A stretch of 64,000 nucleotides of DNA. Origin: Sphagnum magellanicum. Lineage: Eukaryota > Streptophyta > Sphagnopsida > Sphagnales > Sphagnaceae. A program made the position numbers and the translations under genes. The stretch is taken from NCBI GenBank assembly GCA_021904315.1, contig CM038920.1, positions 9,672,001-9,736,000 of the forward strand, in the 5' to 3' direction. Positions 1 through 10,837 of the stretch are shown here, one piece after another (position 1 is the first letter of the stretch; each line of letters starts with the position of its first letter). The notes under the pieces were generated by a model. The model did no database searches and was not told the DNA's origin. It saw only the letters and a program-made list of their open reading frames with translations.

Positions 1-720
1 ACCATGCCATCTAGCTCCAGTATTATCCTCCTGGCTAGTGCATGGGTTCCGACTCAACCCATTGGCATCAAGGTTTGTAACTCCTGGTTTATGCACCACC
101 TGGAAGTCATACTCCTGTAAGATGAGAGCCCACCGTGCAAGCTTTCCTGTAAGTTTATCGGACTCCATCAACCACTTGAGCAGCTGGTGGTCAGTGACAA
201 GGCTAAACTGTGTGCCAAACAACTAACACCTGAAGTGTGCGATAGCCCACACTGTTGCCAAACACTTTCCCTCGTAAAAACTATAGCGTGACTCCGCTGC
301 ATTGTTCGAAAGACTCGCATAGGCCACCACAAACTCCTTCCTTTCATCATCACATTGTGTCAACACCATTCCAAGTCCCAACATATTCCAATCAGTGTGT
401 AGCTGGAATGGACGCCCCCTAATAGGTCTCCTCAGGATGGGAGCTGCAATTAACCTAGCCTTGAGCTCCACAAAAGCTCGCTCTTGTTCATCACCCCACT
501 GCCATTCCTGATCCAACTTCAACATGTTCAAAGGCTTTGCCATCGCATTAAAGCCTTTGACATACCTACGATAATAGTTCGTCAATCCCATGAAAGCGCA
601 AACCCTACTCACATCCGTGGGACGCGGAATACGTGCAATAGCCTCCACCTTGGCTTGTTGCACTCCCAAACCACCTGGGTAGATCACATGACCCAGATAT
701 TCCATTCTCTTGGAAGAACT
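1..720 (-). pseudogene. RT connection and RNase H domain of the gypsy element (runs off the window)
   Basis: After the frameshift near 712 the reading resumes with RMEYLGHVIYPGGLGVQQ, AFMGLTNYYRRYVKGF and APILRRPIRGRPFQLHTDW, the latter containing the first RNase H Asp. Then come AYASLSNNAAESRYS, YEGKCLATVWAIAHF, a stop (TAG at 223-225), LVTDHQLLKWLMESDKLTG, and VVHKPGVTNLDANGLSRNP near position 40-95. RNase H removes the RNA strand of the RNA-DNA hybrid. The domain is nearly complete. Integrase should lie outside the left edge of the window. Confidence 0.9.
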
Positions 721-1500
721 TACACTTCCCAAGATGTAGACGAAGACCATGAGCCTTCAACCACTCAAACACAATTTGTAGATGAATTTGGTGCTCTTCC
801 ACGGTATTACTATATACCACAATATCATCAATATAACATTGGACAAAATCCAACCCTACTAAGATCCTATCCATCACACGTTGAAACTCGGCAGGCGCGT
901 TTTTCAACCCAAAGGGTAAGAACTTCCACTGATACAATCAATCCTTGCCGTGAGAGTTGACGCCCCAAAATGCGGTCTTGGCCTTGTCCTCCTCTCGAAT
1001 CGGCAATTGATGGTACCCTGCTCGAAAATCAAGTGTACTAAAAACCTTTGCATGTCCCACAACATCAAAGATCTCTTCAGGTGTAGGCATGGCATACTTA
1101 TCGGACTTAGTCTGCCGATTGATAGGACGGTAGACTCTACACATCCGCCTATCCGTGTAGTTGCCATGTACATCCTTTTTGGTAGGCCTGACAGTGGCTG
1201 ATGCATACTCACCATGCGACAACTCCACTAATCTAGCTTCCAATAGATCCAACGTCCGACTCTGAATCAGGTCCTTCTCCATATCACTGTATCTATAAAG
1301 ACGATGGAAGATTGGCCTGTCACTAGCCAACTCAATCCGTATACTAGGTCCAATCAAAGCACCCAACTCCTTCATACTAAAGGCAAAATAACTCATGTAT
1401 GCTCTTAGGAATTGCATCAACTATTGTTTTTCTCTTCCTGTTAACTTGGGCCTTATCAAAGGCTCCCAAGTCTCCTTGGTAGACACACTAGAGGAAGAGG
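605..1500 (-). pseudogene. Reverse transcriptase domain of the gypsy element
   Basis: Minus-strand reading gives all the usual gypsy RT landmarks in order: AFSMKELGAL, ELSHGEYASA, YRPINRQTKSDKYAMPTPEE, STLDFRAGYHQLPI, TAFWG, FLPFGLKNAPAEFQRVMD, and the catalytic YIDDIVVYS, then LRLHLGKCKFF. The catalytic Asp pair is intact. In-frame stops lie at 1517-1519, 1421-1423 and 938-940 (TGA where CGA is expected between GKD and LYQW). A shift of about two bases near 712 moves the reading to another frame. RT copies the element RNA into DNA in the virus-like particle. Confidence 0.93.
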
Positions 1501-1699
1501 ATGATGCCACGGGTTGCTACGCAAAAACCTTGGGAGAAGCCACACGCTCCTCCAAGTCACCCAATGGAACACCATTGGAGCAACAAACTCCTCCAAGAGC
1601 ATGGGCCACAACCTTCACATGCTTTCCCAACACATCCCATGTACTCCAAGGATGAAAAGTATAACTTTCCTCGCCCCTAGTCGATGCCTCTACTGTCAC

Positions 1700-2740
1700 G
1701 GTGGACAGTGAGCTCACAAGAGGTGTAACTACTACAAATGTGGCTCTAAGCCGACGCTGCTCAGCCATACCAAGGCTAACAATCCAAGTCAAACAATTCA
1801 GGTCCATAGCTTGACCCAACACTTGTCGACGTGAAGCCTTGGAAATAGAAGGGACAAATGTCATTCCTTTAAGAAACCCCATTGCACGTTCTCTCTCATC
1901 GGCGTTGGGTTCGACAAATTGCTATAAACAAATATCCCATACAAGTTCGGGACCACCTTCTTTATAGGCATGTGATGCTGGAAAACTGACAAATGTGGGT
2001 AACGCCATCCTAGGCTATCCCATTCGGTTCACCATTGCCATGGGTGACCTATCAACAACTTTCACCACCTGAGAACGTCGCCCAATATCTAAGATACTAT
2101 CCACTATGAGGTGAGAAAATCATGGTATTATCTCATATGCCCGTTTCAACACCTCCCTTGGCAACAAGTTTGTCCATCACAATCGGGGACGATGAGCACG
2201 CGAACCAACTCTCGCTGCATCCAATAAAATTGCTGGTCCAATCCAAAACCAGATTTGGTGTACACTCGCCATCACATGAGACCTAGTATCACCCAACAAA
2301 GGTACATTCTCCAGAATGTACGCGGGAACACGTGCCTGATGTGTCTGAAGATGGCGTAACACCCGTAACATCTCCCAAAACATACGAGATCGAGGGTCAT
2401 GTAATCCCTCACCACGACTAGCCTAAGTATGACCCTGGCATGGCCATCTAGTAATCACCAAATTAATAGGACCAACTTTCGCAAGGTCTTGCGCCCCCAA
2501 TAATGCAATGTCTAATGGCAAAGCTCGTTGATATCCTCGAATAGCCAGCCTTGGCAACAAATTCAGGTTATCACCGCATCAATAATGCAAAATGGCGCAA
2601 TGAAACCCTCTTTGCGGTCTCATCTCTCTCCACATAAAGGTACTTTCGAACTAGAATACCCGCTTGAAGCACTATTGACAAACCAGTGCTAATCCCTCCA
2701 AATACATCCAACACATAAATACCCTTGGAAGGATATTCCC
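1700..2740 (-). pseudogene. C5 cytosine-DNA methyltransferase domain (DNMT3-like motif order) inside the gypsy element
   Basis: This domain would methylate cytosines in DNA using S-adenosylmethionine. The C5-methyltransferase motifs appear in canonical order. Motif I is VLDVFGGISTGL (2694-2714 onward, SAM binding), followed by a KYLYVERDE block like the DNMT3 'SE(I/V)DE' strand. Motif IV is WPCQGHT (2426-2446) with an intact catalytic Cys codon at 2438-2440. RSRMFWEMLRVL follows. Motif VI is ILENV (ENV at 2303-2311). Motif VIII is VGSRAHRPRL (2180-2209), and then WTNL. Motif X is RRQVLGQAMD (1805-1828) and then LNCLTWIVS. The order I-IV-VI-VIII-X is not the permuted order of plant DRM enzymes. 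Motif I is one frame off from motif IV onward, with a shift near 2578. In-frame stops include TAG 2423-2425 and TGA 2177-2179. Length is about 345 codons, somewhat over a DNMT3 catalytic domain. No reader domain (PWWP, ADD, UBA) is visible. Confidence 0.9.
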
Positions 2741-2987
2741 ATGTGATGGGTGTAGTGGAACCTCCTCCTCCTCCACAGGCACAAAAGCCTCATGCCAAGC
2801 CTGTGATACCAAACGATCGGCATCCTGCCGTAACACCCCACTCAAACGCCAAAGTGGAACATCCAATGAAGAGGACACTGTTGCAACAAAGCTAGAAACC
2901 TCCTCTATATCCTCGTAGACTAGAGTGTCAATGGCTGAAATGTTGCCTTCTAACAAGTCACCTGGCCAAGTGACCACTCCACTAAAA

Positions 2988-3878
2988 CTAGCAACTAATG
3001 CCGACACCTTTGGGGGAGACCCTCTTGGTGGAACCCCAGAAAAAAAATCTCGCAGGCACATGGCTCATCCGTCCATCCCTAGACCGCCAACTAGTTTGAT
3101 AAGTCGCTGTCTTTGTCCAATAATCCATCTGAAAACCCATCAGATACAACACGGCACCTCCAACTAATACATCATACGACTCAGCTGCTATAACAACAAC
3201 AGTCATTTCCAACCTAGAGCTATCAGTCACGTGATCCGGTTTCATTTGCACTGATAATCTCTCACGTGTCATGAAGTTAGACCTATCACTGGCTCCACCA
3301 AGTGATGACTGAATTTGGAATGGGCACGATTCAAGCTCTGACCTCCAAATACCCAAATCAATACATGCTGCCTTCCCCAACATCAAGGGTTGGGCACCAG
3401 AATCCAACAAAACCCGATCTGGTCTATACACCTGGCCCATAGGATTCACTAACCAAAAAATACCACTCCGATTATCTAACATACATACACCAGGTGTAAG
3501 CCTCTCGCGATCAATGGCTAGTCGAGCTGGTAATGCATCCATTTTAACCGCCACCGCCTGCCAAGGACTATCCACACCTGATACCAAGGGTTGCTCCACA
3601 ATAACATCCCCCACCACAAGTTGCCCCACATCAACACCCTCACACACCTCGGCACTTGTAGCAACAACATTCCCACGTTCACACAATGTGGCTGTTAGTC
3701 GAAATACACGAGTTGAGTCAACTCCTGACGCCATCAAATCATTAGCCGAAAATGTTGGGGATCCCAACACTGAAGTTACCATCCGCGACACTACACTCGA
3801 TGATACACCTGTGTCCACTACACGTGATGTTGATGCCGTTGGCCCCACTGTTGGCTCAATAGGTGGTGTAGGAACCAT
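2988..3878 (-). pseudogene. Retropepsin-like aspartic protease region of the gypsy element
   Basis: About 130 low-complexity Ser/Thr/Val-rich residues lead into an aspartic-protease fold. The active-site motif is LLDSGAQPLMLG (DSG in place of the commoner DTG), preceded by YRPDRV and followed by a second hydrophobic block, SYDVLVGGAVLYLMGF, which fits the distal beta strand/flap-partner region. The enzyme would cut the Gag-Pol polyprotein. The frame is the same as gag. Stops near 3891-3902 and 4074 separate it from gag. A run of eight T on the minus strand near 3045 marks a frameshift into the next segment. Confidence 0.82.
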
Positions 3879-4073
3879 GGAAGAGTCCTAACCACTTTAG
3901 ATGGGGAAGTCTGGCCTGTCTACCAGCTTCACCCCTCTATGGATCCAACTCCACAGTTGCCCCATGTGGCTCCGAGGTTCGAGTGACGCCTCAATTTGTG
4001 CTACACTAGCCATATAAAAGAGATCATCTCCCCCATAAGATGTGGGAGCCGAGCCTCTTGAATGTGATCGATG

Positions 4074-5228
4074 TTAGAAACTTGCCATGGTAGCAAGCCT
4101 TTGCTCCAATTGCTCAATCCTAGCAGCCATAGCTACCTTTATCGTAGGGGGAGGAGTGATCACGGGAGGTGCCTTAACCATTGGTGTACTTCTACCACCC
4201 CCACCACCTCTACCACCACAACCTCTTTGAGCTGCTCCACCATGACCTCCACCACAACCTGATCTCAATTCTGGGTAAAGGTCAAAACAACGCTCACGAG
4301 GGTGGCCGACTTGGCCATAGTTATCACATTGAACTTGTGCCGACTGAGATCCATCAGCCAAAGTACGTCCACCACTCTCTTGTGGACAATCCCTCCGAAT
4401 ATGAGCACCACCACATGTCCAACAAGACTGTCCTTATTATTGACTAACGAATGAAGGCAACAGTCTTTGTGCACCCGTCCCTCCAGAACTTGACTGAGGT
4501 CGTACCTGACCTCCACGACTCCCACCTCCACTAGTACGAGGTTGTGAGGTGGACTGTTGTCCACGAGAAGTAGTAACTATATCCCTATTGAATCTAGATG
4601 TCACCACCCTCTCCTCCACCATGTTAAGCTCTATCTTCTCAGACAAAGCAAACACTCGGGCCAATGTGGGAGAATCGTCACTCATGAGAATCACATTGCG
4701 TGCTTTCCGTCCCAACTCCTTGTCCAAAATCCCATACCAAAATTGGATTACTTGAGCCTTTGTCACCCCCTGAGTAACTGCAATCAACCTTCGCATACGA
4801 GTGTATGCTTTGCAAAGACTCTCACTAGTCTTCCGCTCAAATTCCTCAAGACTCCTCAATTTCTCCATCTTCATCCCTTGGTAGTTCTTCTTCAGCCTCA
4901 AAAAGAACTCCGTGATAGGGTTAAATAGAGGTGGGGGAACAACCTGTGTGTTCGTACTAGGAGTAGACGGTGTAGTAATACCACAATTAGCAACACCACC
5001 GTGAGTAATAGATACATAAGATGGAGACCAATGTTGCCTCCACTCCTCAATCTCAGTAGCATGATCTCTCCAAAACTCGTGATAATCATCCATCGGAGGA
5101 CCCTCCAAGTGCTGAAACAATCCCTTCCATGCTAAGAAGGGTGAGAACAATCTAACATTACGTAACATTTACATATCACACCAAGAATCAAACTCCTGAA
5201 TGAAGTCCTCCAACTTGATGGTGCTCAT
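4074..5228 (-). pseudogene. gag: gag (capsid/nucleocapsid) of the methyltransferase-bearing gypsy element
   Basis: The likely start is the ATG at 5228, followed by MSTIKLEDFIQEF and an early TAA (5169-5171) that would be CAA in the intact element. The next about 240 residues (5168-4440) look like a retrotransposon gag domain: an FWRDHATEIEEW-type helix region, then a stretch ending DKELGRKARN and a Ser/Gly/Gln-rich linker. Two adjacent stops (4434-4439) interrupt the same frame. It continues with a zinc knuckle CWTCGGAHIRRDC (CX2CX3HX4C) and a second knuckle CDNYGQVGHPRERC, in which the second Cys is replaced by Tyr. A coiled-coil-like MAARIEQLEQRL follows before the stop at 4074. The frame is the same as the protease. 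This would be the structural protein of virus-like particles. It is a pseudogene. Confidence 0.85.
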
Positions 5229-6740
5229 TGCACTTGAGTAACGTCGGGGCCCTTCATGGCCCCAGAACCCCCGTCCATATCCCAAATCAATGGGGCCGCA
5301 ATATTAGACGGTAATATGGAAGACTTGTTATTCACGATAACCTCGTCCTCCTTAGCAACCGATGATGTGGATGAAGATAGTCGATACCTCAACCCATTAC
5401 GTGTAACTCCACCATCTCCACCATGGTCCCCCACAAGACCACCAAACTGCTCTGTGATGACCCAATCACCAAACCCAGTACCCAAATTGAATCACCACTA
5501 AGTACCGTCGACCTCGTGCCCGATTTGCTACCGGAAACGAGTACTCAACTCAACCACCTAGCTGAGTAGCCGCTCAACTCGTCCAACCAGCCCACCACCA
5601 CAAGTCGAAAAATGTGCTCCCCACTAGCCAAAAGCTCAATTTCCAGCGAAATCCCTAATTTGCCATAGCCAAAAGTTGCGAAATTGGGCTGCGAGCACTT
5701 AAACAACCATATCTCCACCGTTCCTACACCAAATGCCAATCTACTTCAACCAGAATGTAGAGGACAACTAGATCTTCCTTCCCTCCAAAACACAACTGAA
5801 AAGAAGGTTTCTGTGCCGAGATATGTATGACCTATGAAAGACCGCTGAAAAAAACTTGGGCACAAATCTACACAAACTTGAGATCTTTCGAAGGTCAATA
5901 CTCCCAATTGGCACTACTAAAAAATCCTAAACAATTCCTAGATGCAATTCAGCCTTCAAGAAACAACTTCACAAAGTTGCAGCACCTGATCTTCCCTAGT
6001 TATTTAGTTAAAAATCTAACAGCGCTTCCGCACTAGGTGTGCACAAACCAGAAAAAACCATCACCACAAAAACAAATATAACACATAATCCGCTAAATGA
6101 AAGCACAATTTGTCTTTACCAGATTGAAGATCGGCTTTCTAGCTACACTCCTACCAATTTTCAGCAACTTTCTTCAAGGAAATTTCCACTTATCTGAGAA
6201 ATTAACGTCGCTGGTAAACAGTCACTAAAAACTGTCAAACCCTAAACTAGCAATTTCAAATGATCATAACTTTTGATCTGCTCAACGAAATCCAACATTC
6301 TTTGGTGCGTTGGAAAGCTCTTGCCAAGGCACGCCTTTTGACACCACCCACTCCCAATTCAGCCACACAACCAGAGAGCGAGATCACAAAACCCCCACGG
6401 TTTAACTACTCCCAAAAAACAGAGTTCTTTGAGTGAAAATGTCATGAGAAAATCTACTATCATAAAATTCGTGATGCAAACATATACAATCAAGCGAAGC
6501 CCACTCCACTCAGAGAATTTAGGCTGATGCTAACGGGACACCATAGCTTGAAGCTCCATTAACTCCAACTACTCCCAACGTTTTAGGCATAGTTCTTTGA
6601 GCCCTCTTTCACACTTTATACCCCCACTCACAACATGAAGGTGAGTCCTACCAGAAGAACCACTCTCCTCTAACCCTAAACCTAGAAACCCTAAGTAGGC
6701 ACTATTCGTTACCATAGCACACTATATGTTATAGCTAACA
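5229..6740 (-). mobile_element. 5' untranslated region and probable 5' LTR of the gypsy element
   Basis: There is no protein signal beyond an 86-codon open stretch (5485-5225) whose stop overlaps the gag ATG as ATGA. The text from about 6240 to 6330 resembles the LTR/UTR sequence of plant gypsy elements in style (a gcgttggaaagctcttgcc-type phrase). A TG at 6740 on the minus strand (TGTTAGCTATAACATATAG) is a candidate LTR start. I cannot define the inner LTR end or a primer-binding site, and the partner LTR is outside the window. Confidence 0.4.
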
Positions 6741-9700
6741 CACATATGGTCATGACATGTATGACAGTAAAAAAAACATACAACTTTTTTTTGGTGATAC
6801 CCAATGGGTATCATATGGGTACCCACTAGGTATCATGGTAAGTTTTTTGATTAAAAAAAAGTAATATGGGCATTTCAAAAAATGAAACACCTTGCTTTGC
6901 ATGCATTTTGCTTTTTAGAATGTTCACTTGTCGTGTTACATCATGTAACGTGATGTCCAAATATATTAACACAATGGCATAGGGTTTTATGAGGTTGGAA
7001 AAAACCTTATTTGACTTTTTTTCTTGAGAACCAACCATAACTTTCTGGGTTCATGGTCTACCCAACTTTGCGCCTTATTTTCTTGAGAACCAATTATAAC
7101 TTTTTAAGCTCATGGTCTACCCGACTTTGAGCCTTATGTTAAATAAGTAATGGGTCCTTATTGTAGGCAATACAATATTACTGCTTGTTTTTTTTTTTTC
7201 TACGATCTGCCCATTTGCCCAATGAAAATGTGTATGGTCATAATCATGATGCTACCCAAACACATTTTGGGTGTCATGTATGCACGTTATGGGTTTGTAG
7301 TTAACTAATGGCTATTACACGCCCAAAATGTGTGTAACATGTCACACACCATGTCTTTGGAAAACCTAACTTTCTTAAGGATAAAACATTTGAGAACCCT
7401 TCCCTAAGGTTGTCCAAACACATGATGGGTGTCATGTTATGGGACTCCTTAAGGGTGGGATTTAAGTGAGATGGATCTTAGGCCTAATGTGCTTGAGAAG
7501 AAAGAACCTTCCTCTAGTGCCTTCCGAATGAATTTTTTTTTTTTTGAAAGTTCTTCATCATGAAGACTCATGCAGATTTCTATGCCAGGTAAGGGTATTG
7601 GTTAGTCACCCACTTTGACAGTTTGGAACTAAAAGTTCTAATTCTGGTTCCAACAAACTGGTCCAAATTCCATGATTGTAATTGGACTCATAACCAATTT
7701 TTTTAATTTTTAAGAACCATGATTGGATTTGGATTACATTTTTTTCCCTAAATAATTGGCTAGAACCATTGTTAACAACTGGTAAACCGCTGATTTTAGT
7801 ATGGGTTGCATAGAAGTCAATTGAAACTGGGTTTGATTTTCATAAATGGAATTCATATTTTTTGAAGAATTGAATCCAGAGTTGGGTTCTTAGTTCCATT
7901 CAAATGTAGATCTTGAACAGGATGAATTTGGGTTTTTTTTCAAAAGCTAGAATTAGACGTTTTTCATAAAAATGAAAAATTGCCCACCACTAGTAATGCA
8001 ATGGGGTAGCCCTCATTTAAGAATGCCCCAACTATGGGGCTTTCTCCTACACTAATGTACATTGTCCTACACAATGTGTGAACTAGTGTTGACCGGTTTT
8101 CACTTTTCAATACAACCTTCAGTCATAGTTCCAACATTTCTTTGAATTAGAAAGAATCTTCCATTCTAGTTCAAGGATTTTAAAAACATTTTGACAAAAC
8201 CTGTAGTCTGGTTTTGGACCTAATTCTTCAATTGCAAAGAACCCCACTTTTGGGTTCAACTTAAAAAAAATTTAGGCAAATTCTAAACTGGGTTTGGTTC
8301 TACCTACTATGCATAGGTCAAAACTGAGTGTTTTTTAGTTACTACCATCACACCACCAATAAAATGTAACCAACCATATCAACTATGACCCTAAACTCAA
8401 TTTTTTAAAAACGAAAACAAAAATTTGCATCCTTGGTTGAAAGATGTTTCAAAAGTAAGAATTTAACGCCTAATGCCAACCCAAATGATTTACATGACAA
8501 CAAACTATTTACTTTGTATTGGGACAAAAGATTTAGGGTTTGATTAGGCAAGAAATTGCATGCGTTTATAAAAATAATAGATTAAAATGGCTACCAAGAG
8601 ATTATGCATTGTTTATTGAATAGGTTGGAACTTTTCTTCCTCCCTAATAGTTGCCCAAGAAAGCAAATTGTTCACTCCCTTTTTCACCTAAAGTTTTCCA
8701 AGATAATACATCATCTTCCATCGTACTTCTATGTTAAATTTTTTGAAAAACAAAATATATTGGAGATACGAAAACTTGGGCTTCTTTGTTTGGACCACTT
8801 TTCAAACAAATGATAGTGATAGTTAATTTAAGTTAGGTCTTCATCAAAAGGATTGGAAATATTGAAAGTGAAACTTTTTCATATGCAAAGAATACAACTT
8901 AGGGATCCTTCCCACCTTTCTTTGGTAATTTGACTTACATATAAAGATTGCTTAATTGCCACACATTGGATTTCAAATGTACAATTACAAAAAATAAATG
9001 TATAATAACAAATAGAATTTGTTTATTTAAAAGCAATTTCTTATGCATAGTTGTTTTCACATCATATAAACTTTTAAGAAAAGAACGTTGAAAGTGCAAT
9101 CAAGGTTTGTTATCACAAGATATATAAAGGGTTGCATCAATTTCTTCCCATGAACTTGAGGTCTTTATATTCAGAGATCTCCATTAAGCATAACAAGTAA
9201 CATGCTCATAGATGGCCACTAGCCCAACCATGAAAATCATCAAATTTCAATGCACAAGCTATGGGAACTATATTAAAAATCCCAAAATCAGATAAGACCT
9301 TTCATACCCACATATACGTCCATGTGAGTGAGACCGTTACATCCCACAATTTGGCTATAGACTAAGCCAATTGCTACAACATATTAGTGAAAGAAAAATA
9401 AAATTGTCCAACATTAGAACATTTTATATTCCCCATATTTGTTGGATACACCATAATATTTCCTTCTTCGAATATTAAAATCTTCTTCCATAGTTGTAGA
9501 TTTCCATGTTCCAATGTTTTACCTTGGAAACTCAAAGGTACCTTCACTCAAATACCCAAAACACATGACCAAAGGATTAGCCTAAAAAAAAACAATCCCA
9601 CATTGGTAAATGAACACACTCATATGTTCTTCTTTAGTCTTTTCCACAATTGATTCACAAGGTTAAGCTTTGGTACAAATAGCTAAAAAAAACTACTAAA

Positions 9701-10100
9701 TAAGAAAATTCCATGATAGTTGGCAATCATTAAAAAAGATGTGTATTAACTCTGTGAACTGGACAACAAATGGAAAATCTAGTCAACCTCTATTCATAAT
9801 CATTACACACTTGGGTGCCTTGCTTGGTACCTTCATTTTAAATCTTCCAAAGAATATTTGGGCAACTTACTTGCTACCATCATTTGAAACCTTCCAAAAA
9901 ATCCAAAACTTTATATTTAATTTCACTCCTCATAATGACAAAGTTGCAATAGCATCTTGGCAACACGTTAGGCTTTTCTACTTGGACCAAAGAGTAATGA
10001 TTTAGAACAAAGATATGTCAAGTACACATTTAATGGGTAATGAAACTATTGAAATCACCTTTTTTTTAATGTTAAAGAAATGATAAAAAAACAATTAAAA
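6741..10100. other. AT-rich intergenic DNA, no gene assigned
   Basis: I see only short open stretches without recognisable domains on either strand. A small inverted phrase of GATACCCA/TGGGTATC lies near 6797-6830. The text around 7600-8350 has repeated 'ggttccaa/aactggtt' phrases typical of old plant repeats. The minus strand of about 9100-9700 reads partly open but with many stops and matches nothing I recognise. Confidence 0.5.
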
Positions 10101-10109
10101 GAGCTGAAA

Positions 10110-10790
10110 CTAAAGGAGGAAATGCCAATTACTTGACATATATTCCTTTCCATATTGAACATATGCAAGAGAAGTCCCAGCCCTTTCATCTACTTCAATG
10201 ATTTTGGTAATTTTGCAAGCCATGTTGGCCCCATATGACTCACATGCATATTGTTGTTCAAATGTTGTTCCAAAGACAACTTCTATATTTGCTTGGGCAT
10301 AGAGAGCTCCCATATATTAAAAAAATTGAAAAAGGAATTTGCAGGTATTATATGTTAGGTTGAAAAGGTCAATAAAGATTTTTGAAACCAAATATTAATC
10401 ATTAGATTAATCTCAAGTACAAGTTTTCAGGCAAACCACACTACTATACACAACACAAATCATATATTTGATAAGGATCAATCCTTTTTTGTTAAAAAGA
10501 TAAATTCAAATTGCCACTCTCCAAACACAAAGACATCAATATATTCAAGAAAATAGATGAGGGGATTGAGTACTTACCATCTACATAAGTCATGGATTCA
10601 CCATTAATGAACCAGTCCATCCCAAAAGAGCTCACAATTCCATTCAATACCATCGGCTATTGAAGGGCCTTGCATACTTCTCCTGTTCTATTTTCTAGTA
10701 ATACCCACCAAACATATATTGTCTTCAATTCTCTTTCACCATAATTTGGATGTTGAAGTCCACCACACATGTATTTACACCAAGTGCTTG
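10110..10790 (-). pseudogene. Unidentified gene fragment, apparently two exons
   Basis: On the minus strand an upstream block (about 10790-10578) reads TWCKYMCGGLQHPNYGER, VWWVLLENRTGEVCKAL, then a stop, then GIVSSFGMDWFINGESMTYV. It ends at a good splice donor (GTAGATG|GTAAGT at about 10577). A second block (10313-10110) reads ANIEVVFGTTFEQQYACES, YGANMACKITKIIEVDERAG, YVQYGKEYMSSNWHF and a stop. The residue composition and splice site look gene-like, but I do not recognise the family. It lies about 50 bases downstream of the ankyrin/PGG gene on the same strand. It could be a relic of a neighbouring gene or a decayed extra 3' part. Confidence 0.35.
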
Positions 10791-10837
10791 AGATCAATTA
10801 GAGCCAAAAGTTGATTTGTCGATAAATCCTGATACGT

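Larger units (their letters stand above)
1..6740 (-). mobile_element. Decayed Ty3/gypsy LTR retrotransposon carrying a DNA methyltransferase domain
   Basis: Read on the minus strand, the order is gag (5228-4074), aspartic protease (about 3878-3050), C5 cytosine methyltransferase (about 2735-1700), reverse transcriptase (about 1500-605) and RNase H (about 600-1). RNase H runs off the window, so integrase and the 3' LTR are not seen. Gag and protease share one frame from the ATG at 5228. RT shares its frame with most of the methyltransferase. This implies one original Gag-Pol ORF now broken by about a dozen stops and about four frameshifts (near 3045, 2735, 2578 and 712). The order protease-RT-RNase H is Ty3/gypsy-like; integrase position cannot be checked. 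The methyltransferase between protease and RT is not part of the normal gypsy plan. I did not find a convincing primer-binding site, and the LTR limits are uncertain; a candidate outer end is TG at 6740 (minus strand). Confidence 0.92.

Noticed and set aside
484..960. 158-codon open frame on the plus strand
   Set aside because: It lies opposite the gypsy reverse transcriptase, whose motifs on the minus strand are unmistakable.
1700..2740. Host methyltransferase gene caught by chance next to a gypsy element
   Set aside because: The domain lies between protease and RT on the same strand and in frame with RT, without introns and with element sequence on both sides.
5440..5460. Possible primer-binding site (tgctctgtgatgaccca) of the gypsy element
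   Set aside because: It only partly resembles the complement of an initiator tRNA-Met 3' end, and the adjacent LTR end cannot be recognised.
8604..8813. 69-codon open frame, plus strand
   Set aside because: No domain, no plausible splice context, and composition typical of random AT-rich DNA.
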